Shown: piece by piece, positions 16,843-24,591 of the stretch
Numbering within the stretch: the stretch's first letter is position 1
Layout: each line of letters starts with the position of its first letter
Assembly: GCA_902595815.1 (NCBI GenBank)
Contig: CACJRL010000010.1
Coordinates: 1-36,794 of the forward strand
DNA from: an uncultured Pelagibacteraceae bacterium
Lineage (GTDB): Bacteria; Pseudomonadota; Alphaproteobacteria; Pelagibacterales; Pelagibacteraceae
Length of the DNA stretch: 36,794 nucleotides
Reading direction: 5' to 3'
Notes under the pieces: model-generated
Seen by the model: only the letters and a program-made list of their open reading frames with translations
Database searches by the model: none
What the model was told of the DNA's origin: nothing
Position numbers and translations under genes: made by a program

Positions 16843-17847
16843 ATGAAGTTATCAAAAAAGATATCAGCACTAATTCTTTCTGTAGCTCTGTTAATTGGAA
16901 GCTTTGGGCAAGCCAATGCAGCCAAAAGACTTCATGCAGCTATAGCAGATTGGACTGGTGGGATAATTACTTGCGAAGTTGCCGTAGCAATTCTTGAAAG
17001 AGAAATGGGATACAAAATTAAACAAACTGTATTTCCTTCAGGAACTGGTCTATGGGAAGCAATCGCTGCAGGTGAGTTAGACTTTGCTTGCGAGAGTTGG
17101 CCAAGTTACGCTGAAGCTGACACTGTTATGTTAAAAGAGGACTTAATATACGAAGGTAAAGTCGTTGGGACATACAATGGTGATGGAAGTGTAGATTTAC
17201 TTGGAACAGCAGGAATAATCGGTATGTCAGACTACTGGATACCAAGATATGCTGCTGAAGAACTAGGTATTAAAACTTGGAAAGACTTAAATAAACACAA
17301 AGCAAAATTTGCAACAATTGAAAGTGGTAATAGAGGTAGACTTATTGGATGTCCGGTTGCAGGTTGGAACTGTCATGACCAAAAAAGACTTGATCTTTTA
17401 GGAATAGACTTCCAAGCTGATGAACTTGGAACAGAAGCTGCTGCTATCGCAGAAGCAAAAGCTGCTTACATGCGTAAAGAGCCATTCCTACTTTATCTAT
17501 GGTCACCACATTGGTTCTTTGGTGAGTATGATATGGTTGGTGTACAACTTCCAGAACACAAAACTTGTGACAGCTTCACTGAAGCAAATAACTGGAAAGA
17601 TTGTGGAACTGCTGCATGGCCAGCAACTGGTTGGGCTAAAGATTACACGATGAACTACGGAAACCCGGCTACTTTTGCTAGTGCAGAGCATGCTGATGCT
17701 AAAAAGTTCTTTGAAAAAATGTCTTTACAAAATATTGACCAAGCTAAAATGTTAGTTGAAGTTGATATTAAGAAAAGAGATGTAAAAGAAGTTGTTAATG
17801 AGTGGTTAGACAATAATCCAGATAAATGGAAAAGTTGGCTTCCATAA
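16843..17847 (+). CDS. proX: Glycine betaine ABC substrate-binding protein ProX/OpuAC-like
   Basis: This is a 334-residue periplasmic protein. Residues 1-27 are a Sec signal peptide (MKLSKKISALILSVALL...GQANAA). The mature protein has the OpuAC/ProX signature: AAIADWTGGIITCEVAVAIL, then LWEAIAAGELDFACESWPS, and later WSPHWFFGEYDMVGVQLPE. The many Trp residues in these segments are of the kind that form the aromatic cage for quaternary ammonium ligands. It is preceded by a strong ribosome binding site and followed by a hairpin terminator. Glycine betaine, proline betaine, choline or carnitine are all possible ligands. The carnitine and betaine enzymes nearby fit a trimethylammonium ligand. Confidence 0.9.
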   Translation: MKLSKKISALILSVALLIGSFGQANAAKRLHAAIADWTGGIITCEVAVAILEREMGYKIKQTVFPSGTGLWEAIAAGELDFACESWPSYAEADTVMLKEDLIYEGKVVGTYNGDGSVDLLGTAGIIGMSDYWIPRYAAEELGIKTWKDLNKHKAKFATIESGNRGRLIGCPVAGWNCHDQKRLDLLGIDFQADELGTEAAAIAEAKAAYMRKEPFLLYLWSPHWFFGEYDMVGVQLPEHKTCDSFTEANNWKDCGTAAWPATGWAKDYTMNYGNPATFASAEHADAKKFFEKMSLQNIDQAKMLVEVDIKKRDVKEVVNEWLDNNPDKWKSWLP

Positions 17848-17873
17848 TAACTTTTAAATAAATTAGATAAAAA

Positions 17874-17902
17874 GGGCTTTGGTTTTCAAAGCCCTTTTTT
17901 TT
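17874..17902. terminator. bidirectional Rho-independent terminator
   Basis: GGGCTTTG (17874-17881) and CAAAGCCC (17887-17894) form an 8-bp stem with a five-base loop, flanked by AAAAA on the left and eight Ts on the right. It lies between convergent proX and the dioxygenase gene. The stop codon of the latter (17901-17903) sits in the T-run. It should terminate both transcripts. Confidence 0.88.
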
Positions 17903-19025
17903 ATTTCTTAAGATAATTTAATCGACCTACAATTTCATCTCTATCCATGTAATAACCTTGTAGGTGTCTGTGTCCAGAATTTGGATCAAACTCAGTTCTT
18001 CCGTGAAGCACTCTTCTGTTATTGAATGTATATATATCTCCTGGTCTTAGCCTAAATTTTATTTGAAATTTGTCATCGTGTAAAAGTTTTCCAAATTTAT
18101 GATGAGATTTATAAACTTTATCCATTTGATCTGGATGACAATCTAAGGCGTCCATAGTTGCAGTACTAAATCTAACATCATTATAGTCACCATCTTTTGT
18201 TAGGCTTATTGCAGTGCCATAAAAGCTTCTATGAGCTTCTTGTGTATAATCTTTGTCTCTAAACTTTAAAGGAATTTTTGTTAGTGTATCAAAAGTATCT
18301 TTGTCCTTATTCTTTAAATATTCTGCAACAGCGAATGCGTCTACTGCTGATGAGTCACCTCCTTTTGCTGAATTAACTAAACAATGCAAAAATTGATACC
18401 CTGGAGGATTTTCAAACCATGGTAAATCCATATGATTTTGAAGTGCATGAGCTGTGTAAGCTGAGTTATTCGGTTTTGGTATATTTATAACTTCAAAAGG
18501 TGTTTTAAAAAATGTCTCTCTTGTGTGGCTAATTCTATTTAAAACAGGAAACGCAGAATTTTTTTCTACTGGAGCATTATAAACTATGGCTATTCCTTTA
18601 TAATGAAGAAGTTCTAACCATTTTATTAATCCCTGTTCAGAAGATATTATTTCATTATGATCTATGTATATACTATCAATATTTTTTTCTAAACTGCCAT
18701 CCCACAATTGATAAGGTGATTTGTATTCTTCGTTATTTTTTATTGTGTAGCAATTTTCTCTAAGCCAATTAATATCATAATGGCTTATATGATTTCCCTC
18801 ACTCCACTCTATTTCTAATTTACCATCACTATTAAGATTATATTTTTTTGGGTTTATATTTTCTGACACATCTAAAATATTAAACATTCGATGCCTAGAA
18901 TCTTTATCGTGTGCTGTTGGACAATTATCTCTCAGCCACATATAATTAAATTTACTTTCTTTCCCGTCATCCCAAATTACTTGGAGATATGTCCCATTTT
19001 TTGAGATTTTTGAAATTGAGTGCAT
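17901..19025 (-). CDS. Fe(II)/2-oxoglutarate dioxygenase, gamma-butyrobetaine hydroxylase / TmpA-like
   Basis: This is a 374-residue protein with an N-terminal GBBH-type domain (about 1-95, MWLRDNCPTAH) and a C-terminal TauD/GBBH dioxygenase domain. The iron ligands are His198, Asp200 (NHMDLP) and His341 (RVLHGR); the 2-oxoglutarate Arg is Arg353 (GHRHLQGYY). Aligned by eye to human GBBH, the trimethylammonium cage positions Tyr177/Trp181/Tyr194/Tyr366 fall on Phe173/Phe177/Tyr190/Tyr359, all aromatic, so a trimethylammonium substrate is likely. The N-terminal zinc cysteines are mostly lost; only Cys35 and His79 remain. Candidate roles are gamma-butyrobetaine to carnitine, or 2-(trimethylammonio)ethylphosphonate hydroxylation (TmpA). 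The TmpB/PhnZ-type gene at 24592 favours the second, and the carnitine genes favour the first. Confidence 0.85.
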   Translation of the reverse strand: MHSISKISKNGTYLQVIWDDGKESKFNYMWLRDNCPTAHDKDSRHRMFNILDVSENINPKKYNLNSDGKLEIEWSEGNHISHYDINWLRENCYTIKNNEEYKSPYQLWDGSLEKNIDSIYIDHNEIISSEQGLIKWLELLHYKGIAIVYNAPVEKNSAFPVLNRISHTRETFFKTPFEVINIPKPNNSAYTAHALQNHMDLPWFENPPGYQFLHCLVNSAKGGDSSAVDAFAVAEYLKNKDKDTFDTLTKIPLKFRDKDYTQEAHRSFYGTAISLTKDGDYNDVRFSTATMDALDCHPDQMDKVYKSHHKFGKLLHDDKFQIKFRLRPGDIYTFNNRRVLHGRTEFDPNSGHRHLQGYYMDRDEIVGRLNYLKK

Positions 19026-19071
19026 AAATAATGATTATATAAAATAATTCACATTTCAATTCAATTAATAG

Positions 19072-19100
19072 TTGACTTAATATTTTTTGAGAGATTTATT
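19072..19100 (+). promoter_or_regulatory. possible sigma70 promoter for ProV2
   Basis: TTGACT (19072-19077) and TTTATT (19095-19100) are separated by 17 bases, about 40 bases before the proV2 ATG at 19143. It matches 5/6 and 4/6 to consensus. It shows that proV2 probably has its own promoter, divergent from the dioxygenase gene. Confidence 0.4.
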
Positions 19101-19142
19101 AGCGTTAAGTAATTTGTTAAGATAACAACTAAGTTTGTTCGA

Positions 19143-20168
19143 ATGTCTAAAATTGAAATAAATAATGTATTTAAAATATTTGGTCCAAAACCATCCAGTG
19201 TTTTGCAGATGGTCAAAGATGGTTCAAGTAAGGAAGAAATTTTAGAAAAAACAGGTCACACAGTTGGACTAGACAATGTAACTCTAAAAATTAATGAAGG
19301 CGAAACATTTGTTTGTATGGGTTTATCGGGTTCAGGTAAATCAACTCTCATAAGACATTTAAATAGACTAATAGATCCAACTGATGGTGAAATCCTAATC
19401 GAAGGAACTAATGTAATGAGCCTTAAAAAAGAAGAGTTAATTGATTTTAGACGACATAAAATGAGTATGGTTTTTCAAAGGTTCGGTTTGTTTCCTCACA
19501 AAACAGTATTGCAAAATGTTGGATATGGACTTGAAATGCAAGGTGTAGAACTTGAAAAGAGAAACAATGTGTCTATGGAAAAAATTGAATCTGTTGGATT
19601 AACAGGTTTTGAAAATCAATTTCCAAATCAGTTATCTGGAGGTATGCAACAACGAGTTGGACTTGCAAGAGCATTGGCAACTGATACAGATATAATGTTA
19701 ATGGATGAAGCTTTTTCAGCTCTAGATCCTTTAATTAGAAGTGATATGCAAAAACAGTTACTAGCTCTTCAATCGGAACTAAAAAAAACTATTGTATTTA
19801 TTACTCATGACTTAGATGAGTCATTAAAGCTTGGTGATCACATTGGAATTCTTAATGCTGGCAAGCTTGTTCAAGTTGGAACCCCTGTAGATATTATTAT
19901 GAATCCAGCAGATGATTATGTTGAAGCTTTTGTCAAGGATGTAAATAGGGCAAAAGTGATTAAAGCTAAAATAATAATGAAATCTATAAATGAAACAACC
20001 GATGAAGAAAAAAATAATCTGATTAAAATACATGAAGACCAGTTTATTGAAGAGTTTTTGCCGCAAGTTGTTTGTAATAACGCCAATTGTGAGGTGGTTG
20101 ATAAACAAGGAAATGTTAAAGGATATATCACTAATAAAGAGCTACAACACTCTTTGAGCAAATCTTAA
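19143..20168 (+). CDS. proV: Glycine betaine/proline ABC transporter ATP-binding protein (ProV paralog 2)
   Basis: This is a 341-residue ProV/OpuAA ATPase. It has the N-terminal class motif FKIFGPKPSSVLQM...ILEKTGHTVGLDNV, Walker A GLSGSGKST at 60-68, the signature LSGGMQQR at 164-171, Walker B IMLMDEAFSALDPLIR at 184-199 (the DEAFSALD form of E. coli ProV) and FITHDLDES. The C-terminal region is a single degraded CBS-like segment (CEVVDKQGNVKGYITNKEL). It is separated from proW-proX by the dioxygenase gene on the other strand. It is followed 4 bp later by an SDR gene. It may partner ProV1 in a heterodimer on the fused permease, or serve another permease outside the window. Confidence 0.92.
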   Translation: MSKIEINNVFKIFGPKPSSVLQMVKDGSSKEEILEKTGHTVGLDNVTLKINEGETFVCMGLSGSGKSTLIRHLNRLIDPTDGEILIEGTNVMSLKKEELIDFRRHKMSMVFQRFGLFPHKTVLQNVGYGLEMQGVELEKRNNVSMEKIESVGLTGFENQFPNQLSGGMQQRVGLARALATDTDIMLMDEAFSALDPLIRSDMQKQLLALQSELKKTIVFITHDLDESLKLGDHIGILNAGKLVQVGTPVDIIMNPADDYVEAFVKDVNRAKVIKAKIIMKSINETTDEEKNNLIKIHEDQFIEEFLPQVVCNNANCEVVDKQGNVKGYITNKELQHSLSKS

Positions 20169-20172
20169 AATT

Positions 20173-20958
20173 ATGAGTATAGATTTAAAAAACAAAAGAA
20201 TAGTTATATCTGCTGGAGGTTCGGGGATAGGCTGGAGTTCGGCAAAAATATTTTTAGAGAAAGGTGCAACAGTATATCTTTGTGATATAAATGCCACTTT
20301 TCTTAACAAATGCAAAAAGCATAAACTAAATAATAAAAAATTATTTGTTTTTCAATGTGATGCCTCAGACGAAAACCAAGTAAAGAATTTTTTTAGCAAA
20401 GTTTTAAAAAAAACAAAAAAAATTGATGCACTTATAAATAATGTTGGAATTGCTGGACCAACTGGAACTCTAGAAAAATTAAATGGTAAGGATTGGGAAA
20501 ATACTTTAAAGGTAAATGTAATAAGCCATTTCTATTTTTCAAAATATTCAATTCCAATGCTTAAAAAAAATAAAGGTGGAGCAATAATAAATTTATCATC
20601 AACCGCAGGTATATTTGGATTTCCATTAAGATCTCCTTACTGTGCAAGTAAGTGGGCAGTTGTTGGTATAACTAAAACATTGGCAATGGAATTAGGAAAA
20701 TTTAAAATCAGAGTAAATGCTATTTGTCCAGGAACAATTAAAGGAGATAGAATGGGAAGAGTCATAAGAGATAAATCTAAATTTTTAAATGTTTCAAAAA
20801 AATTAATAGAAAAAGAATTTGTTTCAATGACATCAATGAATACTTGGGTATACGAAGACGACATTGGAAAAGTTTGTAGCTTTCTAATTTCTAATGATGC
20901 TCCAAGAATATCTGGGCAAGTAATCGCCGTAGATGGCAATACTTTGAGAATGCACTAA
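20173..20958 (+). CDS. Short-chain dehydrogenase/reductase (SDR)
   Basis: This is a 261-residue classical SDR. The cofactor motif SAGGSGIG is at 13-20, with Asp38 in LCDIN suggesting NAD preference. NNVGIAG is at 89-95, catalytic Ser142/143 in NLSSTAG, and the YxxxK pair Tyr156/Lys160 (PYCASK). The C-terminal region ISGQVIAVDGN is typical. It starts 4 bp after proV2, so it is probably co-transcribed. A hydroxy-acid or alcohol dehydrogenase role on an imported trimethylammonium compound is a reasonable guess from context. The sequence does not fix the substrate. Confidence 0.9.
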   Translation: MSIDLKNKRIVISAGGSGIGWSSAKIFLEKGATVYLCDINATFLNKCKKHKLNNKKLFVFQCDASDENQVKNFFSKVLKKTKKIDALINNVGIAGPTGTLEKLNGKDWENTLKVNVISHFYFSKYSIPMLKKNKGGAIINLSSTAGIFGFPLRSPYCASKWAVVGITKTLAMELGKFKIRVNAICPGTIKGDRMGRVIRDKSKFLNVSKKLIEKEFVSMTSMNTWVYEDDIGKVCSFLISNDAPRISGQVIAVDGNTLRMH

Positions 20959-20961
20959 CAA

Positions 20962-21372
20962 TTAAACTTTAATATTTTTTTCATTTATTTCCATAAACGG
21001 GAAATGAGACTCTTTAAAATGTATATTTTCTGCTTTTTTTAAAAAACTGATATCATCCAGTAAACCTGCATATAAATAGTATTTCTTGTACTTTTCCACA
21101 TAAGTCAAAATTGGTGCTGCGCACTTTCCACAAAAATGTTTTTTTATTTTATTACCACTGCCTCCTTCGTGTTCATAAATTTTCAATTTTGATTTATCTA
21201 TATCTATTGCTCTATCTCTAAGCAGTATTATTGTCATCATTCCCCCTATTTTTTTTCTACAATCAATGCAATGACAATTGAAAACTAAAGGAACTTCATC
21301 AAGCTTAACGTTAAAAGTTATATTTCCACAGATACATCCGCCAGTTTTATTTATAAAAATTTTTTCTTTCAT
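20962..21372 (-). CDS. GFA/CENP-V family zinc protein (copy 1)
   Basis: This is a 136-residue protein of the glutathione-dependent formaldehyde-activating (GFA/Mss4-like) fold. The zinc cysteines are visible in TGGCICGNITFNV, FNCHCIDCRK and HFCGKCAAPI. It is the last gene of the minus operon BKACE, carnitine dehydrogenase, GFA, with a one-base TAATG overlap at 21372. Only some family members act on formaldehyde-glutathione adducts. The pathway products (betaine, whose demethylation can release formaldehyde) make this attractive but unproven. A second copy lies at 26698. Confidence 0.85.
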   Translation of the reverse strand: MKEKIFINKTGGCICGNITFNVKLDEVPLVFNCHCIDCRKKIGGMMTIILLRDRAIDIDKSKLKIYEHEGGSGNKIKKHFCGKCAAPILTYVEKYKKYYLYAGLLDDISFLKKAENIHFKESHFPFMEINEKNIKV

Positions 21373-22313
21373 CAGTTTCTAATTTTATTCTCATATTTTT
21401 TTCTAATTTTTAAGACATCAACTAAATATTGATCCCTAATATTTGAAAGCATATTAATTGATTTACCTTTGGCTTGTTTTTTTGTACCTGATATAAGTTT
21501 ATCAGATAATTTATTTGTTAATTTTGGAGCTTTTAATTTTGTCCAAGGTAATTTTAAAGCTGGACCAAATTGTTTTAACATATGTTTCATTCCTGCATTA
21601 CCTCCTGCAAGATGAAAGGTTAAAAAGGTGCCCATTATTGAGTACCTAAGACCTGGTCCATCTTCTATTGCACGATCTAATTCTTGAGTTGTTGCATAAT
21701 TTTCGTTAATTATATGCAAACCTTCTCTCCACAATGCTTCTTGGAGTCTATCTGATAGATAACCTGGTAATTCTTTTTTAAGCATGATTGGTTTCATTGA
21801 GATTGATTTGTAATATTTGTTTGCGTCTAAAAGAAACTTTTTTGTGGTTTTCTTTCCAGGGACTATCTCAACTGCTGGCAATAAATATGCTGGATTAAAT
21901 GGGTGACCAATTATACCTCTTTGAGGATTTTTGCTCTTAGAAAAAATTTTAGAAGGTAAAAGTCCAGAGGAGCTTGAGGAAATAATTACATTTGATCTAA
22001 CATATTTTGAGATTTTTTGTATCAAATCAGTTTTAACTTTATAATTTTCTAATACACTTTCTTGAACAAAATCGACATTTATAAGAGCTTTTTCAAGAGA
22101 ATTAAAAAATTTTAAATTTTTAATTAAAATCTTTTTTCCAAAAAGTTTTTTTATACTTTTTGAAGTTCTTCTTATCTCTTTTAAAACATAGCTTTTAAGA
22201 TTGTTATTTTGATCATATGCATGAACGATTTTATTGTGTGCTAGATTTCTTATTATCCATCCAGTCCCTATGACACCGGTTCCAACAATTCCCACAGTTT
22301 TAATTTTTGACAT
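21372..22313 (-). CDS. lcdH: L-carnitine dehydrogenase-like 3-hydroxyacyl-CoA dehydrogenase family enzyme
   Basis: This is a 313-residue NAD-dependent dehydrogenase oxidising L-carnitine to 3-dehydrocarnitine. The Rossmann motif GIVGTGVIGTGW is at 8-19. The catalytic region SSSSGLLPS and GHPFNPAYLLPAVEIVPG (136-153, His137) has the exact style of carnitine dehydrogenases, rather than FadB/Hbd enzymes. The length matches the dehydrogenase-only form; in some bacteria it is fused to a thioesterase, and here a separate thioesterase lies at 24124. It overlaps the BKACE gene by one base (22313) and the GFA gene by one base. The adjacent BKACE enzyme makes the carnitine assignment strong. Confidence 0.83.
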   Translation of the reverse strand: MSKIKTVGIVGTGVIGTGWIIRNLAHNKIVHAYDQNNNLKSYVLKEIRRTSKSIKKLFGKKILIKNLKFFNSLEKALINVDFVQESVLENYKVKTDLIQKISKYVRSNVIISSSSSGLLPSKIFSKSKNPQRGIIGHPFNPAYLLPAVEIVPGKKTTKKFLLDANKYYKSISMKPIMLKKELPGYLSDRLQEALWREGLHIINENYATTQELDRAIEDGPGLRYSIMGTFLTFHLAGGNAGMKHMLKQFGPALKLPWTKLKAPKLTNKLSDKLISGTKKQAKGKSINMLSNIRDQYLVDVLKIRKKYENKIRN

Positions 22314-23200
22314 TACTTGTGTTTTACAAGTTTTAATTTTTCTCTTGTTTCTGAAGGTGACATAATTTCTACACCAAGATCTGTAACTATTCTTACAGCT
22401 TTCTCAACTAATTGAGGATTTGTTGCTAATTTACCTTTAGATAAATATAAATTATCCTCTAATCCAACTCTTGGGTTACCTCCCATTACTACAGTTTGTG
22501 CAACATATGGCATTTCATTTTTAGATATTGCAAAACCTGACCATATACCTTCTTTGGGCATTATATCTTTCATTGCTTGCATAGCTAAAGGTGTTGCGGG
22601 TGCTCCCCAAGGAATTCCTAAACACATTTGAAAAAGAGGTGGATCACTTAACAATCCCTCTTTATATAACTGAGCTCCAAACCACATATTTCCCAAATCA
22701 AAAGCTTCTATTTCAGGTTTAACTTTTATTTCCTGAAGCTTTTTCGCAGCTTTTCTTAAATCGTTAGGTGTATTAACTGTAATAACAGAACTGTCCCCAA
22801 AATTTAATGTACCACAATCAAGTGTGCATATTTCTGGAAGAAATTGTTCAGCATTGGCAATTCTCTCCATTACATTTGCCATGTCTGTCATCGGACCAAA
22901 TTCTAAAGGGTTCTTGCCTTGGCCTATATCTAAATCACCACCCATTCCAGTTGTAAGATTAAGAATTACATCAGTTTCAGATGATCTTACTCTATCAACT
23001 ACTTCTTTATAAAGCTCGAGTCGTCTACTTGGAGTTCCATCTTCTTCTCTAACATGAATATGAGCAATAGCAGCACCAGCTTTCGCAGACTCTATTGCTG
23101 CTTTTGCAATTTGCTCTGGAGTTTTCGGCAAATCAGGATGTTTGCTTGCTGTATCACCAGATCCTGTAACTGCGCATGAGATGAAGACTTTATTGTTCAT
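22313..23200 (-). CDS. BKACE/DUF849 beta-keto acid cleavage enzyme, probable 3-dehydrocarnitine:acetyl-CoA enzyme
   Basis: This is a 295-residue zinc-dependent TIM-barrel enzyme of the 3-keto-5-aminohexanoate cleavage (BKACE) family. It condenses a beta-keto acid with acetyl-CoA and splits off acetoacetate. The zinc pair His47/His49 is in AIAHIHVREEDG, with further conserved LNLTTGMGG, CTLDCGTLNFG and EAFDLGNMW. Next to carnitine dehydrogenase, its likely reaction is 3-dehydrocarnitine plus acetyl-CoA to betainyl-CoA plus acetoacetate. It is the first gene of the minus operon, divergent across 58 bp from the operon carrying the thioesterase that would release glycine betaine. Function rests on family plus context. 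Confidence 0.85.
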   Translation of the reverse strand: MNNKVFISCAVTGSGDTASKHPDLPKTPEQIAKAAIESAKAGAAIAHIHVREEDGTPSRRLELYKEVVDRVRSSETDVILNLTTGMGGDLDIGQGKNPLEFGPMTDMANVMERIANAEQFLPEICTLDCGTLNFGDSSVITVNTPNDLRKAAKKLQEIKVKPEIEAFDLGNMWFGAQLYKEGLLSDPPLFQMCLGIPWGAPATPLAMQAMKDIMPKEGIWSGFAISKNEMPYVAQTVVMGGNPRVGLEDNLYLSKGKLATNPQLVEKAVRIVTDLGVEIMSPSETREKLKLVKHK

Positions 23201-23227
23201 TTTTATTTATAGAAAAATATAATATCA

Positions 23228-23238
23228 TATCATTGATA
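23228..23238. promoter_or_regulatory. short palindrome in the divergent carnitine-module promoter region
   Basis: TATCATTGATA is an 11-bp odd palindrome in the 58-bp space between BKACE and the CitE-like gene. One regulator bound here could control both operons. No regulator gene is visible nearby. It is short and AT-rich, so chance is possible. Confidence 0.25.
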
Positions 23239-23258
23239 ATTATAGGAAATAAAATTAA

Positions 23259-24119
23259 ATGGACTTAAATAAACTAAGAGTAAGACGTAGTTTTATATTT
23301 ACCCCAGGTCTTCAACCAGAAATGTTTCCAAAAGCCTTAGCTTCAGGTGCTGATATGGTTTGTATTGAATTAGAAGATGGAATAGCCATGAAAGATAAAG
23401 ATGAAGCAAGAAAAAATACTATTGATGCATTAAAGTCACTAGAAGTAAAAAATGATGTTGAATTAGTTGTTAGATTAAATTGTCAAAGAACTAAACATGG
23501 ACTTCTAGACTTAGAAGCTATTGCTTCAAATAAACTAAAAGTTAAAGCTATCATGTTACCTAAAGTTAAAACGCCTGACGAAATTACATTTATTGATGAC
23601 ATGCTTACTGATTGTGGTTTAGATACTGATCTTCATGTTATAATGGAAACTAATCAAGCTCTTGAAAGTATTTATGATATTGCACATTCTAGCGATAGAA
23701 TAGTTGCTTTATATTTCGGGGGAGAAGATATGGCAGCAGAATTGAGAGTGGAAAACAAATTAGAGAATTTAGTTTATGCAAGATCAAGATTAGTTCATGC
23801 TGGTGCAAGTAAAGGAGTTGATGTTATTGATGTTCCGTATTTAAATCTTGAAAATATGGAAGGGATGAAAAAAGAAGCGCAGTTTGTTAAAAACTTAGGT
23901 TTTACTGGAAAAGGATCTATTCATCCAAAACAAATAAGTATTTTAAATGAAATTTTTACTCCATCAGAAGAAGAAATAAGTAAAGCTAAAAGAATTATGG
24001 ATCAATTTAATAAAGCTAATACAGGTTTGGTTGTTATTGATGGCAAATTAATAGAAAAACCAGTTTTACGAGAGATGCAAAGAAAATTGTTAGTAGCAAA
24101 TAAAATAAATAAAAGCTGA
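23259..24119 (+). CDS. HpcH/HpaI aldolase / CitE-like lyase
   Basis: This is a 286-residue TIM-barrel enzyme of the citrate lyase beta-subunit/malyl-CoA lyase-like group. Key segments are RRSFIFTPGLQPEMF, IELEDGIAMKDKDEAR (36-51; acidic metal and substrate residues), VVRLNC, AIMLPKVKTPDEI, GGEDMAAELR and GKGSIHPKQI. These are all hallmarks of the family, which cleaves or condenses CoA thioesters of hydroxy acids. It opens the plus-strand operon with thioesterase, HD oxygenase and GMC enzyme. Its job in carnitine or betaine metabolism is unclear; it may act on a CoA thioester side product. The family assignment is secure; the substrate is unknown. Confidence 0.88.
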   Translation: MDLNKLRVRRSFIFTPGLQPEMFPKALASGADMVCIELEDGIAMKDKDEARKNTIDALKSLEVKNDVELVVRLNCQRTKHGLLDLEAIASNKLKVKAIMLPKVKTPDEITFIDDMLTDCGLDTDLHVIMETNQALESIYDIAHSSDRIVALYFGGEDMAAELRVENKLENLVYARSRLVHAGASKGVDVIDVPYLNLENMEGMKKEAQFVKNLGFTGKGSIHPKQISILNEIFTPSEEEISKAKRIMDQFNKANTGLVVIDGKLIEKPVLREMQRKLLVANKINKS

Positions 24120-24123
24120 TAAA

Positions 24124-24591
24124 ATGTCATTTCATTTGGCTTCGAGAAAAATAATCAAAGATTGGACAGACTATAATGAGCATATGAACATGGCCTATTA
24201 TGTTTTAATTTTTGATGAAGCTTGGGAGACGATGCTTAATAAATTTGAAATGGGTGGAGCTAAAGCACAAATTAATAAAAGAAGCACAATGGTGGTTGAA
24301 ACAAGAACAACTTATATCAACGAAGTTAAAGAGAATGAGGAAGTAGATGTTTATTGCACTTTTTTCGATCATGATAAAAAAAGATTACATTTAAAATGTG
24401 AAATGATTGAAAAAAAAACAAAAAAACTTGCTGCAACAACAGAAAGTCTCTCTCTTTATATTGATCTAGATAAACGAAAAGTTACAGAATTTGAAGAAGA
24501 TAAAATAAAAATTATGGGTGATTTTATTAATGAGAATAAAAATAATTTTAAAACTGATAATCTTGTACTAACAGGTAAATTAAAAAAATAA
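24124..24591 (+). CDS. Hot-dog fold acyl-CoA thioesterase, probable betainyl-CoA thioesterase
   Basis: This is a 155-residue 4-hydroxybenzoyl-CoA-type thioesterase. The active-site helix region IKDWTDYNEHMNMAYYVLIFDEA (11-33) carries the Asp16 and Asn/His residues typical of the family. The TTYINEVKENEEVDV segment forms the next hot-dog strand. It lies 4 bp after the CitE-like gene and directly abuts the HD oxygenase gene (0 bp). In organisms where carnitine dehydrogenase is fused to a thioesterase, that domain hydrolyses betainyl-CoA to glycine betaine. This separate enzyme opposite lcdH and BKACE is the obvious candidate for that step. Confidence 0.82.
   Translation: MSFHLASRKIIKDWTDYNEHMNMAYYVLIFDEAWETMLNKFEMGGAKAQINKRSTMVVETRTTYINEVKENEEVDVYCTFFDHDKKRLHLKCEMIEKKTKKLAATTESLSLYIDLDKRKVTEFEEDKIKIMGDFINENKNNFKTDNLVLTGKLKK

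Noticed and set aside
20637..20939. 100-codon open frame on the minus strand inside the SDR gene
   Set aside because: It is antisense to a well-supported SDR and shows no domain; AT-poor codon constraints of the real gene explain it.
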